A DNA stretch of 35,926 nucleotides. It comes from Promicromonospora panici. Lineage in GTDB: Bacteria; Actinomycetota; Actinomycetes; Actinomycetales; Cellulomonadaceae. Every line of letters begins with the position of its first letter. Within the stretch, counting starts at the first letter, position 1. Location of the stretch: positions 1 through 35,926 of the forward strand of contig NZ_UWYY01000034.1 of the NCBI RefSeq assembly GCF_900608595.1, in the 5' to 3' direction. This document shows positions 8,280 to 15,715 of this stretch, one piece after another. A program made the translations under genes and the position numbers. Below the pieces are notes generated by a model. It ran no database searches. It worked only from the letters and a program-made list of their open reading frames with translations, and was not told the DNA's origin.

Positions 8280-8293
8280 GCAATATATTACAT
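8278..8293. promoter_or_regulatory. GntR operator palindrome overlapping start and -10
   Basis: The plus strand reads ATGCAATATATTACAT, a 16-bp inverted repeat with one mismatched pair, standing out as an AT-rich island in GC-rich DNA. It covers the GntR start codon and the -10 (TAATAT, 8290-8285 on the minus strand). A -35 of TTGTCA lies at 8315-8310 with a 19-nt spacer. Binding here would block RNA polymerase directly. Confidence 0.65.
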
Positions 8294-8415
8294 ACCAATG
8301 GTCGGGTTCTGACAAGGGCGGACGGCGATCCGGGCGGGACAACGGTGCTGACTCGGCTGTCCTGGTCCCGCGAGTCAGTCAGCTGGTCGGCTGCAGCCTG
8401 GTCCGGCGGCCGGAG

Positions 8416-10071
8416 TCAGCCGGCCGACGCCGCGCTCCCGTGCCGCAGCGCACCGCCCGGCCGGGCGAGAGTCCGCTCACCGTCCTCGATCACCGGCGTG
8501 CCGGCGACCAGGACCCACGGGATGCCGGCAGCCGTGAGCCGGGGCTCGTCCGGCGTCGCGCGGTCGGCCACGGTGGCGGGGTCGAAGACCACGACGTCGG
8601 CGACGAACCCCTCGGCGATCCGGCCGCGGTCGGACAGGCCGAGCCGGGCGGCGGGCCGCGCCGCGAGGTGCACGATCATGTCGGCGAGCGACAGCACGCC
8701 CTCCTCGCGCACGTACCGGCCGAGGTAGCGCGGGAACGTCCCGGAGGCACGCGGGTGCGGCTTCGCGCCGACGAGGATGCCGTCGCTCCCGCCGGTGTGG
8801 CGGCGATGGCGCATGATCTCGCGGACGTTCTGCTCGTCGCCGACGTGCTGCAGGATGCTCGTGCCGAGCCGGTCGGCGATCAACAGGTCGAAGAAGACCT
8901 CGACGGGCGCACGCCCCTCGTCCAGAGCGATCCGGGCCACCGTGCGGCCCACCCGGTCGCCGAGCGCGACATCGCGCACCCCCGCGATCTCGATCGTGTC
9001 CCAGTCGACGGGTACCCCGTGGCAGCCGTCGCTGCCGACCACCTCGACCTCGTGCGCGATCCACGCGCGCTCCCCGGCGTCGTGCAGCCGGGCCAGCGTC
9101 CGCTCGGGGCCGCCGGTCGCCGCGCGGCTCGGCAGCAGTGCCGACAGCGTCGTCGACCCGGGCAGGTACGGGTAGGAGTCGAGCGTGACGTCGACGCCGT
9201 CGGCGAGCGCCCGGTCGACCAGGGCGAGCAGCTCCCCCGCACGTCCGCGGTTCTCGGGGAAGTTCATCGTCGCGTGTGTGAGATGTAGTGCGCAGCCCGA
9301 CCGCGTGGCGACGTCGACCATCTCGGCGTACGCGGCCAGCGCACCCGCGCCGTAGGAGCGCTGATGCGGGGCATAGAAGCCGCCGTGCCGCGCGACCACC
9401 TCGGCCAGCGCGACCAGCTCGTCCGTGTCGGCGAAGATGCCCGGCACGTAGGTGAGCCCCGACGACAGGCCGAACGCGCCCTCGCGCATGCCCTGGTCCA
9501 CCTGCGCGCGCATCGCCGCGATCTCGGCCGGCGTGGCCCGCCGGTCCCCCGTGCCCACGACGTTCATCCGGATGGTCCCCTGCGGCAGCAGGTAGGCGAC
9601 GTTCGTCGCGCTGCCGCGCCGGTCGACCTCCACGAGGTATCCGGCGACCGAGCGCCACGCGAAGTCGACGCCGTCCGGGATCCCGTTCCAGCCCGCGATC
9701 TGCTCGCGCACGGTGGCCATGGTCTCGTCGGTGACGGGCGCGTAGGAGAGCCCGTCCTGCCCCACGACCTCGGTCGTCACGCCCTGGGTGACCTTGGCGA
9801 GGTGGGCGCCGTCGGCGAGGACGGCCAGGTCGGAGTGGGCGTGCATGTCGATGAAGCCGGGCGCGACGGCCAGCCCGTCGGCGTCGACCAGCCGGGCGCC
9901 AACCGCGTCGATCCGTCCGCCCACGCCGGCGATCCGGCCGTCGCGCACCAGCACGTCGCCACGCACGGGATGGCGTCCGCTCCCGTCGACGATCAGGCCG
10001 CCGCGCAGGAGCAGCTCGCCGTCCGGGCGGTCGCTGTCGAGGCCATCACTCATCGGACCATCCTCGGTCAT
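8416..10071 (-). CDS. N-acyl-D-amino-acid deacylase (amidohydrolase family)
   Basis: A 551-residue TIM-barrel amidohydrolase of the D-aminoacylase type, predicted to free D-amino acids from N-acyl derivatives in the cytoplasm. The N-terminal beta part (LLRGGLIVDGSGRHPVRGDVLVRDGRI) is followed by the metal motif HAHSD at residues 77-81. The catalytic Asp is in TGGSDGILVG. The family motif GNCG, whose Cys is a metal ligand in Alcaligenes D-aminoacylase, reads GQDG here, with Asp106 in place of Cys. The start at 10071 has TGAGGA 7 nt upstream, inside the GH5 stop; a second equally good start with its own GAGGA lies at 10053. It follows the GH5 gene by 10 nt and so may be co-transcribed with the sugar genes; functionally it pairs better with the ACC deaminase. 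Confidence 0.85.
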   Translation of the reverse strand: MTEDGPMSDGLDSDRPDGELLLRGGLIVDGSGRHPVRGDVLVRDGRIAGVGGRIDAVGARLVDADGLAVAPGFIDMHAHSDLAVLADGAHLAKVTQGVTTEVVGQDGLSYAPVTDETMATVREQIAGWNGIPDGVDFAWRSVAGYLVEVDRRGSATNVAYLLPQGTIRMNVVGTGDRRATPAEIAAMRAQVDQGMREGAFGLSSGLTYVPGIFADTDELVALAEVVARHGGFYAPHQRSYGAGALAAYAEMVDVATRSGCALHLTHATMNFPENRGRAGELLALVDRALADGVDVTLDSYPYLPGSTTLSALLPSRAATGGPERTLARLHDAGERAWIAHEVEVVGSDGCHGVPVDWDTIEIAGVRDVALGDRVGRTVARIALDEGRAPVEVFFDLLIADRLGTSILQHVGDEQNVREIMRHRRHTGGSDGILVGAKPHPRASGTFPRYLGRYVREEGVLSLADMIVHLAARPAARLGLSDRGRIAEGFVADVVVFDPATVADRATPDEPRLTAAGIPWVLVAGTPVIEDGERTLARPGGALRHGSAASAG

Positions 10072-10083
10072 CGGAGCATCCTC
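10048..10083 (-). repeat. Tandem 18-bp duplication of ribosome-binding site plus start codon
   Basis: On the minus strand two adjacent units read GAGGATGCTCCGATGACC (10083-10066) and GAGGATGGTCCGATGAGT (10065-10048). Each contains GAGGA 7 nt before an in-frame ATG of the deacylase, so the gene has two nearly identical initiation sites six codons apart. Confidence 0.75.
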
Positions 10084-11332
10084 AGCCCGCGTCGACCCGC
10101 ACGACCTCGCGGATGCCGCGCGTCTCGAGCGCCGCCGGGTCCGCGGCCGTCGCACTAGTCACGACGGCGACCGCTACGCCGTCCTCGCGCAGCGCGTGCC
10201 AGCGCTCGAAGACCGCCCCGCCCGGCCCGAGGGCGGCGCGGGATCGGGGCACGTCGTCCGCGTCGACGTCGACCACGACGGCGACCGCGCGCACGGGAGC
10301 GGGCGCACGCTTGGAACGCCGCGCCTCGGCCACCACCTCGGCGAACCGCCGGCCCAGCGGCTTGACCCGGTTGTCGACGTCGAGCAGGCCGAGCGAGTAC
10401 TCCAGGTCCTTGTAGTCGCCGAGGTCCCGCGTCACGTCGTGCGAGCACCACCAGGTGATCGCGAACAGGTCCTCGGTGGTGAGCGCCGCCTCGATGGTGC
10501 GCTCGCAGAACTCGGGCATCTCCGCCTCCGCGAGGTTCATCGAGGGTGCACCGACCTCCTGCAGCCAGACGGGTCGCCGGGGGTCGGTAGCGAACGCCTT
10601 CGACAGCTCCATCAGCCACTCCGCGTGCCGCACCGACTGGGGCGACAGCCCGCCGTAGGTGGCGGCGGTGCCGTTGAAGATCCAGGAGTGCGCGGTGGTC
10701 ATGTCGCCGAGCCGAGCCGCGTGCGCGGGCTGGAACGGGTGCTCGTCGCGGTACCAGAGGTGGTCGTTCTCGCTGTGTACGACGACGTGCCGTGGGTCGC
10801 GGTCGCGCGGGGCCTCGAGCAGCGAGCGGAGCCAGTGCGTGACCTCGGCGGGCTTGGCGGGCATCGCCGACGGGTTCGGCCGCTGGAACTGGTTCAGCTC
10901 GTTGCCGAGCGTCAGCCCCAGGAAGTTGGGCCGGTCGCGGACGGCGTCGTAGACCGCCGCGACGAGCGCCGCCTGCGCGTCGATCGCGGGCTGGTCGGTG
11001 AACATGTTCCCCGCGTGCCAGTTCACGAGCCACGCGGGCACGAAGTCGAACCCGGACATGTGCCCCTGGATGACGTCGACCGCGACGTCCAGACCGAACT
11101 CGCCCGCGAGGTCGGTCACCAGCGCGATGTCGTCGAGCGCCCGGCTCCGGATGAGCGTCCGGTTGGGCTGCAGCACCGGCCAGAGCGGGAAGACGCGGAC
11201 GTGGTCGACGCCGAGCCCGGCGATCGCCTCGAAGTCGGCGCGGACGGCGTCGGGCTCGATTGCCATCCACTGGAACATCCAGTCCTGGGACGGCGTGTAG
11301 TTGACGCCAAAGCGGGGCGCGTTGATGTCCAA
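10082..11332 (-). CDS. GH5-family glycoside hydrolase, probably beta-mannosidase-like
   Basis: A 416-residue clan-A hydrolase without signal peptide, so cytoplasmic. The acid/base Glu145 lies in LTLGNELNQF and the nucleophile Glu259 in VWLQEVGAP; HSWIFNG and ITWWCSHDV match strand-end motifs of the barrel. The N-terminus RFGVNYTPS followed by HVRVFPLWPVLQPNRTL resembles my recollection of GH5 subfamily 18, whose characterised bifidobacterial member cuts Man-beta1,4-GlcNAc; that subfamily assignment is inference. The last 70 residues carry an extra Ala/Val-rich tail. The TTG start at 11332 is chosen because GAGAGAGGGA sits just upstream and the conserved barrel begins eight residues later. It lies 43 nt downstream of lacI, beyond a strong hairpin. 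Confidence 0.8.
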   Translation of the reverse strand: MDINAPRFGVNYTPSQDWMFQWMAIEPDAVRADFEAIAGLGVDHVRVFPLWPVLQPNRTLIRSRALDDIALVTDLAGEFGLDVAVDVIQGHMSGFDFVPAWLVNWHAGNMFTDQPAIDAQAALVAAVYDAVRDRPNFLGLTLGNELNQFQRPNPSAMPAKPAEVTHWLRSLLEAPRDRDPRHVVVHSENDHLWYRDEHPFQPAHAARLGDMTTAHSWIFNGTAATYGGLSPQSVRHAEWLMELSKAFATDPRRPVWLQEVGAPSMNLAEAEMPEFCERTIEAALTTEDLFAITWWCSHDVTRDLGDYKDLEYSLGLLDVDNRVKPLGRRFAEVVAEARRSKRAPAPVRAVAVVVDVDADDVPRSRAALGPGGAVFERWHALREDGVAVAVVTSATAADPAALETRGIREVVRVDAG

Positions 11333-11349
11333 GAGTCCCTCTCTCGATG

Positions 11350-11418
11350 GTTGGCTGTGGGCGCGATCTTTGCGGCTACCTGCCCGGTTTGGGCGCAACG
11401 ATCGCGCCCACAGCCAAC
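11350..11418 (-). repeat. Strong hairpin, 19-bp perfect arms, between lacI and GH5
   Basis: GTTGGCTGTGGGCGCGATC at 11350-11368 is the exact reverse complement of 11400-11418. After one mismatch, five more inner pairs form (11370-11374 with 11394-11398). The arm at 11400-11418 encodes residues near the C-terminus of LacI (LAVGAIV); the other arm lies after the lacI stop, a few nt before the GH5 ribosome-binding site. There is no T-run, so it is a poor intrinsic terminator and could be an mRNA-stability or translation-control element. Confidence 0.75.
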
Positions 11419-12425
11419 GGGGGCGGGGCGGTCGAGTCGCGGATCATGAGGCGGCGTCCCGCGACCGTCTGGGAGGTGACGGCCTCGCCGCGTGCAAGGC
11501 GCTCCAGGACGGCGACGGCGGTGCGTGCGCTCTCCTCGACGGGCGCGTCGAGCGCGGTGAGCCGGGGCCGTACGAGCGTCGAGACCCAGGAGTCCTCCCA
11601 CGCGACCACCGAGAGCCGGTCCGGGATGGCGATGCCGAGCTCGGGCGCGTGGGCGACGATCTCGGCGGCGATGACCTCGCTGTCGACGATGATCGCCGTC
11701 ACGTCGCCGATCCGGGCCAGCAGGTCGGCGACGGGATCGTCCGCGCCGGCGTCCCACACGGCGTAGGAGGGCTCGACGCCGCACTCCTCGGCGGCCGTCG
11801 CGAAGCGCGCGTCGCGGGCGCGGGTGTGGGCGAGGTCGGGCGCCTCGTTCACGCGCGCGACCCGGCGGTGGCCCAGGTCGGCGAGGTGGGTGAGCACCGC
11901 GGCGAACGCGGCGTCGTCGCCCAGCGTGACCGCAGGCACGGAGGCTTCGGTGGGCGCACCGAGCACGACGGCGGGCGCGCCGAGCTGCTCGACGAGCGCC
12001 AGCCGCGGGTCGTCGGTGCGCGCGTCGACCAGCAGGAACGCGTCGACGCGCTGCTCGGCCCACCATTCGCGGTAGACGCGGGCCTCGTCGTCGCCCCGCA
12101 CGAGGGTGAGCGAGAGCGACCAGCCGATCTCCGCGAGCGGTTCGGTGAGCCCTGCCACGAGGCGCATGAAGAAGGGGTCGCGACCGAAGGTGTCGCTCGC
12201 GCGCGCGATCACCAGGCCGAGGCTCCGGCCGCCGCCGCCCGAGACCTTGCGGCTCGCGTAGTTGGGGCGCCAGTTGAGCTCGTCGGCCGCCTGCCGGATG
12301 CGCTCCGCGGTGGCCGCCGAAACGTTCGGCCGGCCGTTGAAGACGTGCGACACCGCGGACGGCGAGACGCCGGCGCGGCGAGCGACGGCGGCGATGGTCG
12401 CTCGTTTCGGGTGTGTTTCGGTCAC
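11376..12425 (-). CDS. LacI-family regulator of sugar locus 1
   Basis: A 349-residue LacI/GalR regulator. The N-terminal helix-turn-helix reads ATIAAVARRAGVSPSAVSHVFNGRPNVS at about residues 9-36 with hinge helix NYASRKVSGG near 55-64, followed by a periplasmic-binding-protein-like sugar domain (LVIARASDTFGRDPFFMRLVAGL, VDAFLLVDARTDD, LSVVAWEDSWVSTLVRPRLTAL). It starts with GTG at 12425. There is no Shine-Dalgarno sequence, and TACTGT ends 7 nt upstream, so the mRNA is probably leaderless. It diverges from the transporter operon across a 156-bp region with two operator-like sites, and the GH5 gene lies directly downstream. The effector is probably an imported manno-oligosaccharide (inference). 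Confidence 0.94.
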   Translation of the reverse strand: MTETHPKRATIAAVARRAGVSPSAVSHVFNGRPNVSAATAERIRQAADELNWRPNYASRKVSGGGGRSLGLVIARASDTFGRDPFFMRLVAGLTEPLAEIGWSLSLTLVRGDDEARVYREWWAEQRVDAFLLVDARTDDPRLALVEQLGAPAVVLGAPTEASVPAVTLGDDAAFAAVLTHLADLGHRRVARVNEAPDLAHTRARDARFATAAEECGVEPSYAVWDAGADDPVADLLARIGDVTAIIVDSEVIAAEIVAHAPELGIAIPDRLSVVAWEDSWVSTLVRPRLTALDAPVEESARTAVAVLERLARGEAVTSQTVAGRRLMIRDSTAPPPLAVGAIVAPKPGR

Positions 12426-12432
12426 GGCACAG

Positions 12433-12438
12433 ACAGTA
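12433..12438 (-). promoter_or_regulatory. Candidate -10 of leaderless lacI promoter
   Basis: TACTGT on the minus strand lies 7 nt from the GTG start at 12425, with TTACTT 17 nt further upstream as a weak -35. The -35 overlaps operator A, so LacI would also repress itself. Confidence 0.45.
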
Positions 12439-12444
12439 CGGGGG

Positions 12445-12472
12445 TTGACCCCTCAAAGTAAAGCGGTATACA
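12445..12472 (+). promoter_or_regulatory. Promoter of sugar transporter operon 1
   Basis: TTGACC (12445-12450) and TATACA (12467-12472) with a 16-nt spacer resemble a sigma-70 promoter pointing toward the binding-protein gene. The -10 lies inside operator A, so bound LacI would exclude polymerase. Confidence 0.6.
12457..12472. promoter_or_regulatory. LacI operator A
   Basis: AGTAAAGCGGTATACA, a LacI-type 16-bp site centred on CG. It matches operator B at 14 of 16 positions in inverted orientation and overlaps the transporter -10. Confidence 0.65.
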
Positions 12473-12489
12473 TTCGCCGCCAGCCAGAT

Positions 12490-12505
12490 TGTGTACCGCT
12501 TTACA
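12490..12505. promoter_or_regulatory. LacI operator B
   Basis: TGTGTACCGCTTTACA, whose complement TGTAAAGCGGTACACA matches operator A. The CG centres of A and B are 33 bp apart, about three helical turns, so two dimers would sit on the same face of the DNA. Site B lies just past the expected transcription start. Confidence 0.65.
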
Positions 12506-12581
12506 AGGCCCGGCACGCAGGAGTGCCACGCCGTATCGATCGTCACACCGCAGTTCCAGATCGACAGCTCCAGGAGGTCCC

Positions 12582-13868
12582 GTGACACACGGCATCAGCA
12601 GACGCACCTTGCTGGGCGCAGCGCTCAGCGGCGGGATCATCACGCCCCTGCTCGCCTCGTGCGGGGCGCTCGTCCCGGCGTCGAGCGGCGCGCACACGCT
12701 GTCCGTGCACACGCAGATCAGCGGCGCGGTGGCCGGCGCCCAGACGTTCTCCGACGTCGTCGCCGCGTACCAGCGGGACACCGCGCGCCGGGTGGCTCTG
12801 CTGAAGAACGGCTCCGACCTGCCGATCGTCTTCGAGACGAGCACGCTCGCGGGCAAGGAGGCCGACGTCGCCATCGTCAACATGATGGGCCGCACGCTGG
12901 CCTGGACCCGCCTGGGCGCGACCGTCCCCGTCCAGGACTTCCTCGACGACTGGGGCCTGCGCGACCTGATCATCCCCGGGGCCCTCACCGAGTGGACCGA
13001 CGAGGATGGCCGGCTGCGCGCCTTCCCGTTCACGCGCACGAACTGGCCGGTCTCGTTCAACACCGCGCTGCTGGAAGAGGCCGGCGTCGGCGAGATCCCG
13101 ACGACGTCCGACGAGCTGATCGCCGCCGCCGAGGCGCTGCGGGCGAAGGGCATCGGCCCCGTCACCGTCGGCGGCTCCGACTGGAGCGGCCAGAAGATGT
13201 TCTTGCAGATCATCCAGGGCTTCATCACCGAGGCCGAGGCGCGCACCGTGTTCTCGACGGGCAGGATCTCCGAGAGCCCCGGCGCGATCGCCGGCGTCGA
13301 GCACTTCGTCGAGCTGCGCGACGCCGGCGTCTTCGTCGACAACGTGCAGGGCTACACCTCCGACTCGGAGCTGACGCAGTTCAACACACGCAAGGCCGCC
13401 ATCGTGCCCGCGATGTCGTCGGCCCTCGCCCTCGTCCCGGCCGAGCGCGCGGCCGAGGTCACCGTCGGTGGCTGGCCCAGGCCGTCGAGCGGCGGCGTGC
13501 TGGAGCACCCGAGCGTCATCCAGAGCTACAACGGGCACGGGATCTGGATCAGCGAGAACGGTATGAAGAAGCTCGACCTGATCAAGCCGTTCGTGCAGCA
13601 CCTGTACAGCCCGGAGGTGACCGACCGGTTCATCCTCGAGTCCGGGCGCGACATGAGTCGGATCACCGACACCCTCAGCACCGACTTCCCGCTCGTGGCC
13701 CAGGCGTCGCGGCTGAGGGACAGCGAGGTGTCCGCCGTCATGCTGCCCGACCTGCTCATCCCCGAGGCGGTGTTCGAGCCGATGATCCAGGCGACGGCGC
13801 TGGCCTACGGGACGGCGTCGGCCGAACGCATCATCGACGCCTTCGAGAAGTCTTACCAGGCGGCCTGA
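12582..13868 (+). CDS. ABC transporter sugar-binding lipoprotein (locus 1)
   Basis: A 428-residue family 1 extracellular solute-binding protein that captures sugar outside the cell for the two permeases downstream. The signal is SRRTLLGAALSGG followed by lipobox LASC with Cys27 as lipidation site; the SRRTLL motif suggests export by the Tat route. The mature part shows the family pattern of two lobes, with FPFTRTNWPVSFNTALLEEAGVGEIPTT, the usual hinge-region motif, at about residues 146-173. The GTG at 12582 is chosen because AGGAGG lies 6 nt upstream; a longer frame upstream crosses the operators and is not used. It is the first gene of a five-gene operon ending with GH3 and GH125 enzymes. 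Confidence 0.93.
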   Translation: MTHGISRRTLLGAALSGGIITPLLASCGALVPASSGAHTLSVHTQISGAVAGAQTFSDVVAAYQRDTARRVALLKNGSDLPIVFETSTLAGKEADVAIVNMMGRTLAWTRLGATVPVQDFLDDWGLRDLIIPGALTEWTDEDGRLRAFPFTRTNWPVSFNTALLEEAGVGEIPTTSDELIAAAEALRAKGIGPVTVGGSDWSGQKMFLQIIQGFITEAEARTVFSTGRISESPGAIAGVEHFVELRDAGVFVDNVQGYTSDSELTQFNTRKAAIVPAMSSALALVPAERAAEVTVGGWPRPSSGGVLEHPSVIQSYNGHGIWISENGMKKLDLIKPFVQHLYSPEVTDRFILESGRDMSRITDTLSTDFPLVAQASRLRDSEVSAVMLPDLLIPEAVFEPMIQATALAYGTASAERIIDAFEKSYQAA

Positions 13869-13895
13869 CCGCTCGAGCTGGGAAAGGACCCCCCC

Positions 13896-14831
13896 ATGAC
13901 CGCGCTCCTCGACGCAGGCCCGCAGGACACCACCGACGGCGGACCTTCCACCGCAACCCGGCCGGGCCGCCGCGGGACGATCCGTGACCGCTTCCCCGGC
14001 CTGGCCCTGCCGGCGCTCATCTGGTACGCGGTGTTCATGATCGGGCCCGTGGTGGCCATGTTCGTCATCGCGTTCCTGGCCTGGCCGGGCATGCTCACCA
14101 CGCCGACCTCGGCGGGCCTGGACAACTTCTCCCGCGTCTTCGCGGACGAGACGTTCTGGACGGCGACCACGAACTCCGCGATCCAGATACTCGTCGGCCT
14201 GCCGGTCATGATCGGGCTCGCGTTCCTGCTCGCGTTCTACGTGGTGCAGAAGCCGCGCGGCCACCGCGTCCTGCGGTACCTGCTGTTCATCCCGGCGCTC
14301 ATCTCCGCCCCGGCGACGGCGATGGTGTTCTACGCGATGCTCAACCCCGACGGGCTGGTCAACGGCGCGCTCCGCCCGCTCGGCCTGGCGGGCAACGAGT
14401 GGCTCGCCGACCCGAGCACCGCGCTCGGCGCGATCATCGCCGTCGAGCTGTGGAGCGGCATCGGGTACTCGGCGGTGCTGATCGCGTCGCGGCTCGACGG
14501 CGTCGAGGGCGAGATCGTGCAGGCCGCGCGGCTCGACGGCGCGGGCGACTGGCGGCTCGCGTGGCGGGTGTACTGGCCGATCGCGCAGGACTTCATCGGC
14601 GTCGTCGCGATGCTGCAGTTCCTGTCGATGCTGTTCAACTCGGCGCAGACCGTGCTGCTGCTCACGCAGGGCGGCCCCGAGAACGCCACCACGACCCTCG
14701 CCTACCTCATCTACCGCAAGGCGTTCGTCGAGACCGACCTGGGGTACAGCCAGGCCGTCGGCGTCGTCCTCTTCGTGATCGGGCTGCTCGGGATGTGGGC
14801 GATCCGCCGCACGCTCCGCGCCACGCACTGA
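13896..14831 (+). CDS. ABC sugar transporter permease, MalF/LacF type (locus 1)
   Basis: A 311-residue inner-membrane permease of the CUT1 class with six predicted helices; the first is ALPALIWYAVFMIGPVVAMFVIAF at about residues 38-61. The cytoplasmic EAA loop that docks onto the ATPase reads AARLDGAGDWRLAWRVYWP near 210. A 40-residue cytoplasmic N-terminal tail precedes the first helix. GGAAAGGA supports the ATG. It works with the binding protein upstream and the second permease 32 nt downstream. No ATPase gene is present in the operon. Confidence 0.94.
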   Translation: MTALLDAGPQDTTDGGPSTATRPGRRGTIRDRFPGLALPALIWYAVFMIGPVVAMFVIAFLAWPGMLTTPTSAGLDNFSRVFADETFWTATTNSAIQILVGLPVMIGLAFLLAFYVVQKPRGHRVLRYLLFIPALISAPATAMVFYAMLNPDGLVNGALRPLGLAGNEWLADPSTALGAIIAVELWSGIGYSAVLIASRLDGVEGEIVQAARLDGAGDWRLAWRVYWPIAQDFIGVVAMLQFLSMLFNSAQTVLLLTQGGPENATTTLAYLIYRKAFVETDLGYSQAVGVVLFVIGLLGMWAIRRTLRATH

Positions 14832-14863
14832 TCCCCGATCCCGATCCGCCCAGGAGGCCACCC

Positions 14864-15715
14864 ATGGCTCAGCGCACCGCCCTTCCCCTGCGCGACCGCA
14901 TCGGCTCGATCACGAGCGGCACGCTCGCGTGGATCTACGCCGCGCTGCTCGTCGTCCCCTTCTATTACTTCATCGTGTCGTCGTTCAAGACGAACGAGGA
15001 GATCTTCGAGTCGCCGCTCGCGCTCCCGACAACCTTCGACTTCACCAACTTCACGACGGCGATCCAGCAGGCCGACCTCGGCCTCGCGGTGGCGAACTCC
15101 GCGCTCACCACGATCGCCGCGCTGGTCCTGACGCTCCTGCTGGCCCTGCCGGCGTCGTTCGCCCTGGCGCGTGCGCGTGGCCGGGCGGGCCGGGTCGTCG
15201 AGAGCGTGTTCGCGCTCGGCTTCCTCATCCCGTCGTTCGCGGCCCTGTTCCCGACGTTCCTGCTCGCCGCGGCGCTCGGCCTGTTCCACACCCGCACGTT
15301 CGTGGTCTTCCTCCTGCCGGCGACGGCGCTGCCGCTGTCGATAGTCATCCTCACCTCGTTCATGCGCACCATCCCGCGCGAGCTCGAGGAGGCGGCCTCG
15401 ATGGACGGCGCCTCGTCGCTGCAGGTGCTGCGGCAGGTGTACCTGCCGATCTGCGTGCCCGGGATCGCGACGGTGCTGCTGCTCAACTACCTCGCGTTCT
15501 GGAACGCGTACCTGTACCCGCTGATCCTCATCGGCCCCGACACCGCCCAGCGCACCATCCAGGTGGCGCTGCCCACCCTCAAGGTCGACGCCGGTACCGA
15601 CTACGGCGTCCTCATGGCCGGCACGCTGTTCACGCTGCTGCCGGTGTACCTCGTCTACACGCTGCTGCAGCGCCAGATGCAGCGCGCGCTGCTCTCGGGT
15701 GCGGTCAAGGGATGA
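14864..15715 (+). CDS. ABC sugar transporter permease, MalG type (locus 1)
   Basis: A 283-residue CUT1 permease. Helices begin with TLAWIYAALLVVPFYYFIVSSF at about residues 19-40, the MalG-type periplasmic signature FKTNEEIFESPLALP follows, and the EAA loop is EEAASMDGASSLQVLRQVYLP near 181. It ends in the typical GAVKG. The start at 14864 is set by AGGAGG 7 nt upstream; the open frame extending upstream is a shadow of the first permease. Its stop overlaps the GH3 start (ATGA at 15712-15715), coupling import to hydrolysis. Confidence 0.94.
   Translation: MAQRTALPLRDRIGSITSGTLAWIYAALLVVPFYYFIVSSFKTNEEIFESPLALPTTFDFTNFTTAIQQADLGLAVANSALTTIAALVLTLLLALPASFALARARGRAGRVVESVFALGFLIPSFAALFPTFLLAAALGLFHTRTFVVFLLPATALPLSIVILTSFMRTIPRELEEAASMDGASSLQVLRQVYLPICVPGIATVLLLNYLAFWNAYLYPLILIGPDTAQRTIQVALPTLKVDAGTDYGVLMAGTLFTLLPVYLVYTLLQRQMQRALLSGAVKG

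Noticed and set aside
6378..8312. 644-codon open frame on the plus strand across acdS and gntR
   Set aside because: It is antisense to two well-supported genes and has no domain; low-complexity Arg/Ala/Gly content.
12543..14861. 772-codon open frame on the minus strand across the binding-protein and permease genes
   Set aside because: Composition is repetitive (Arg/Glu/Asp/Gly rich) with no recognisable domain, and it lies opposite genes with clear families. It results from high GC at third codon positions.
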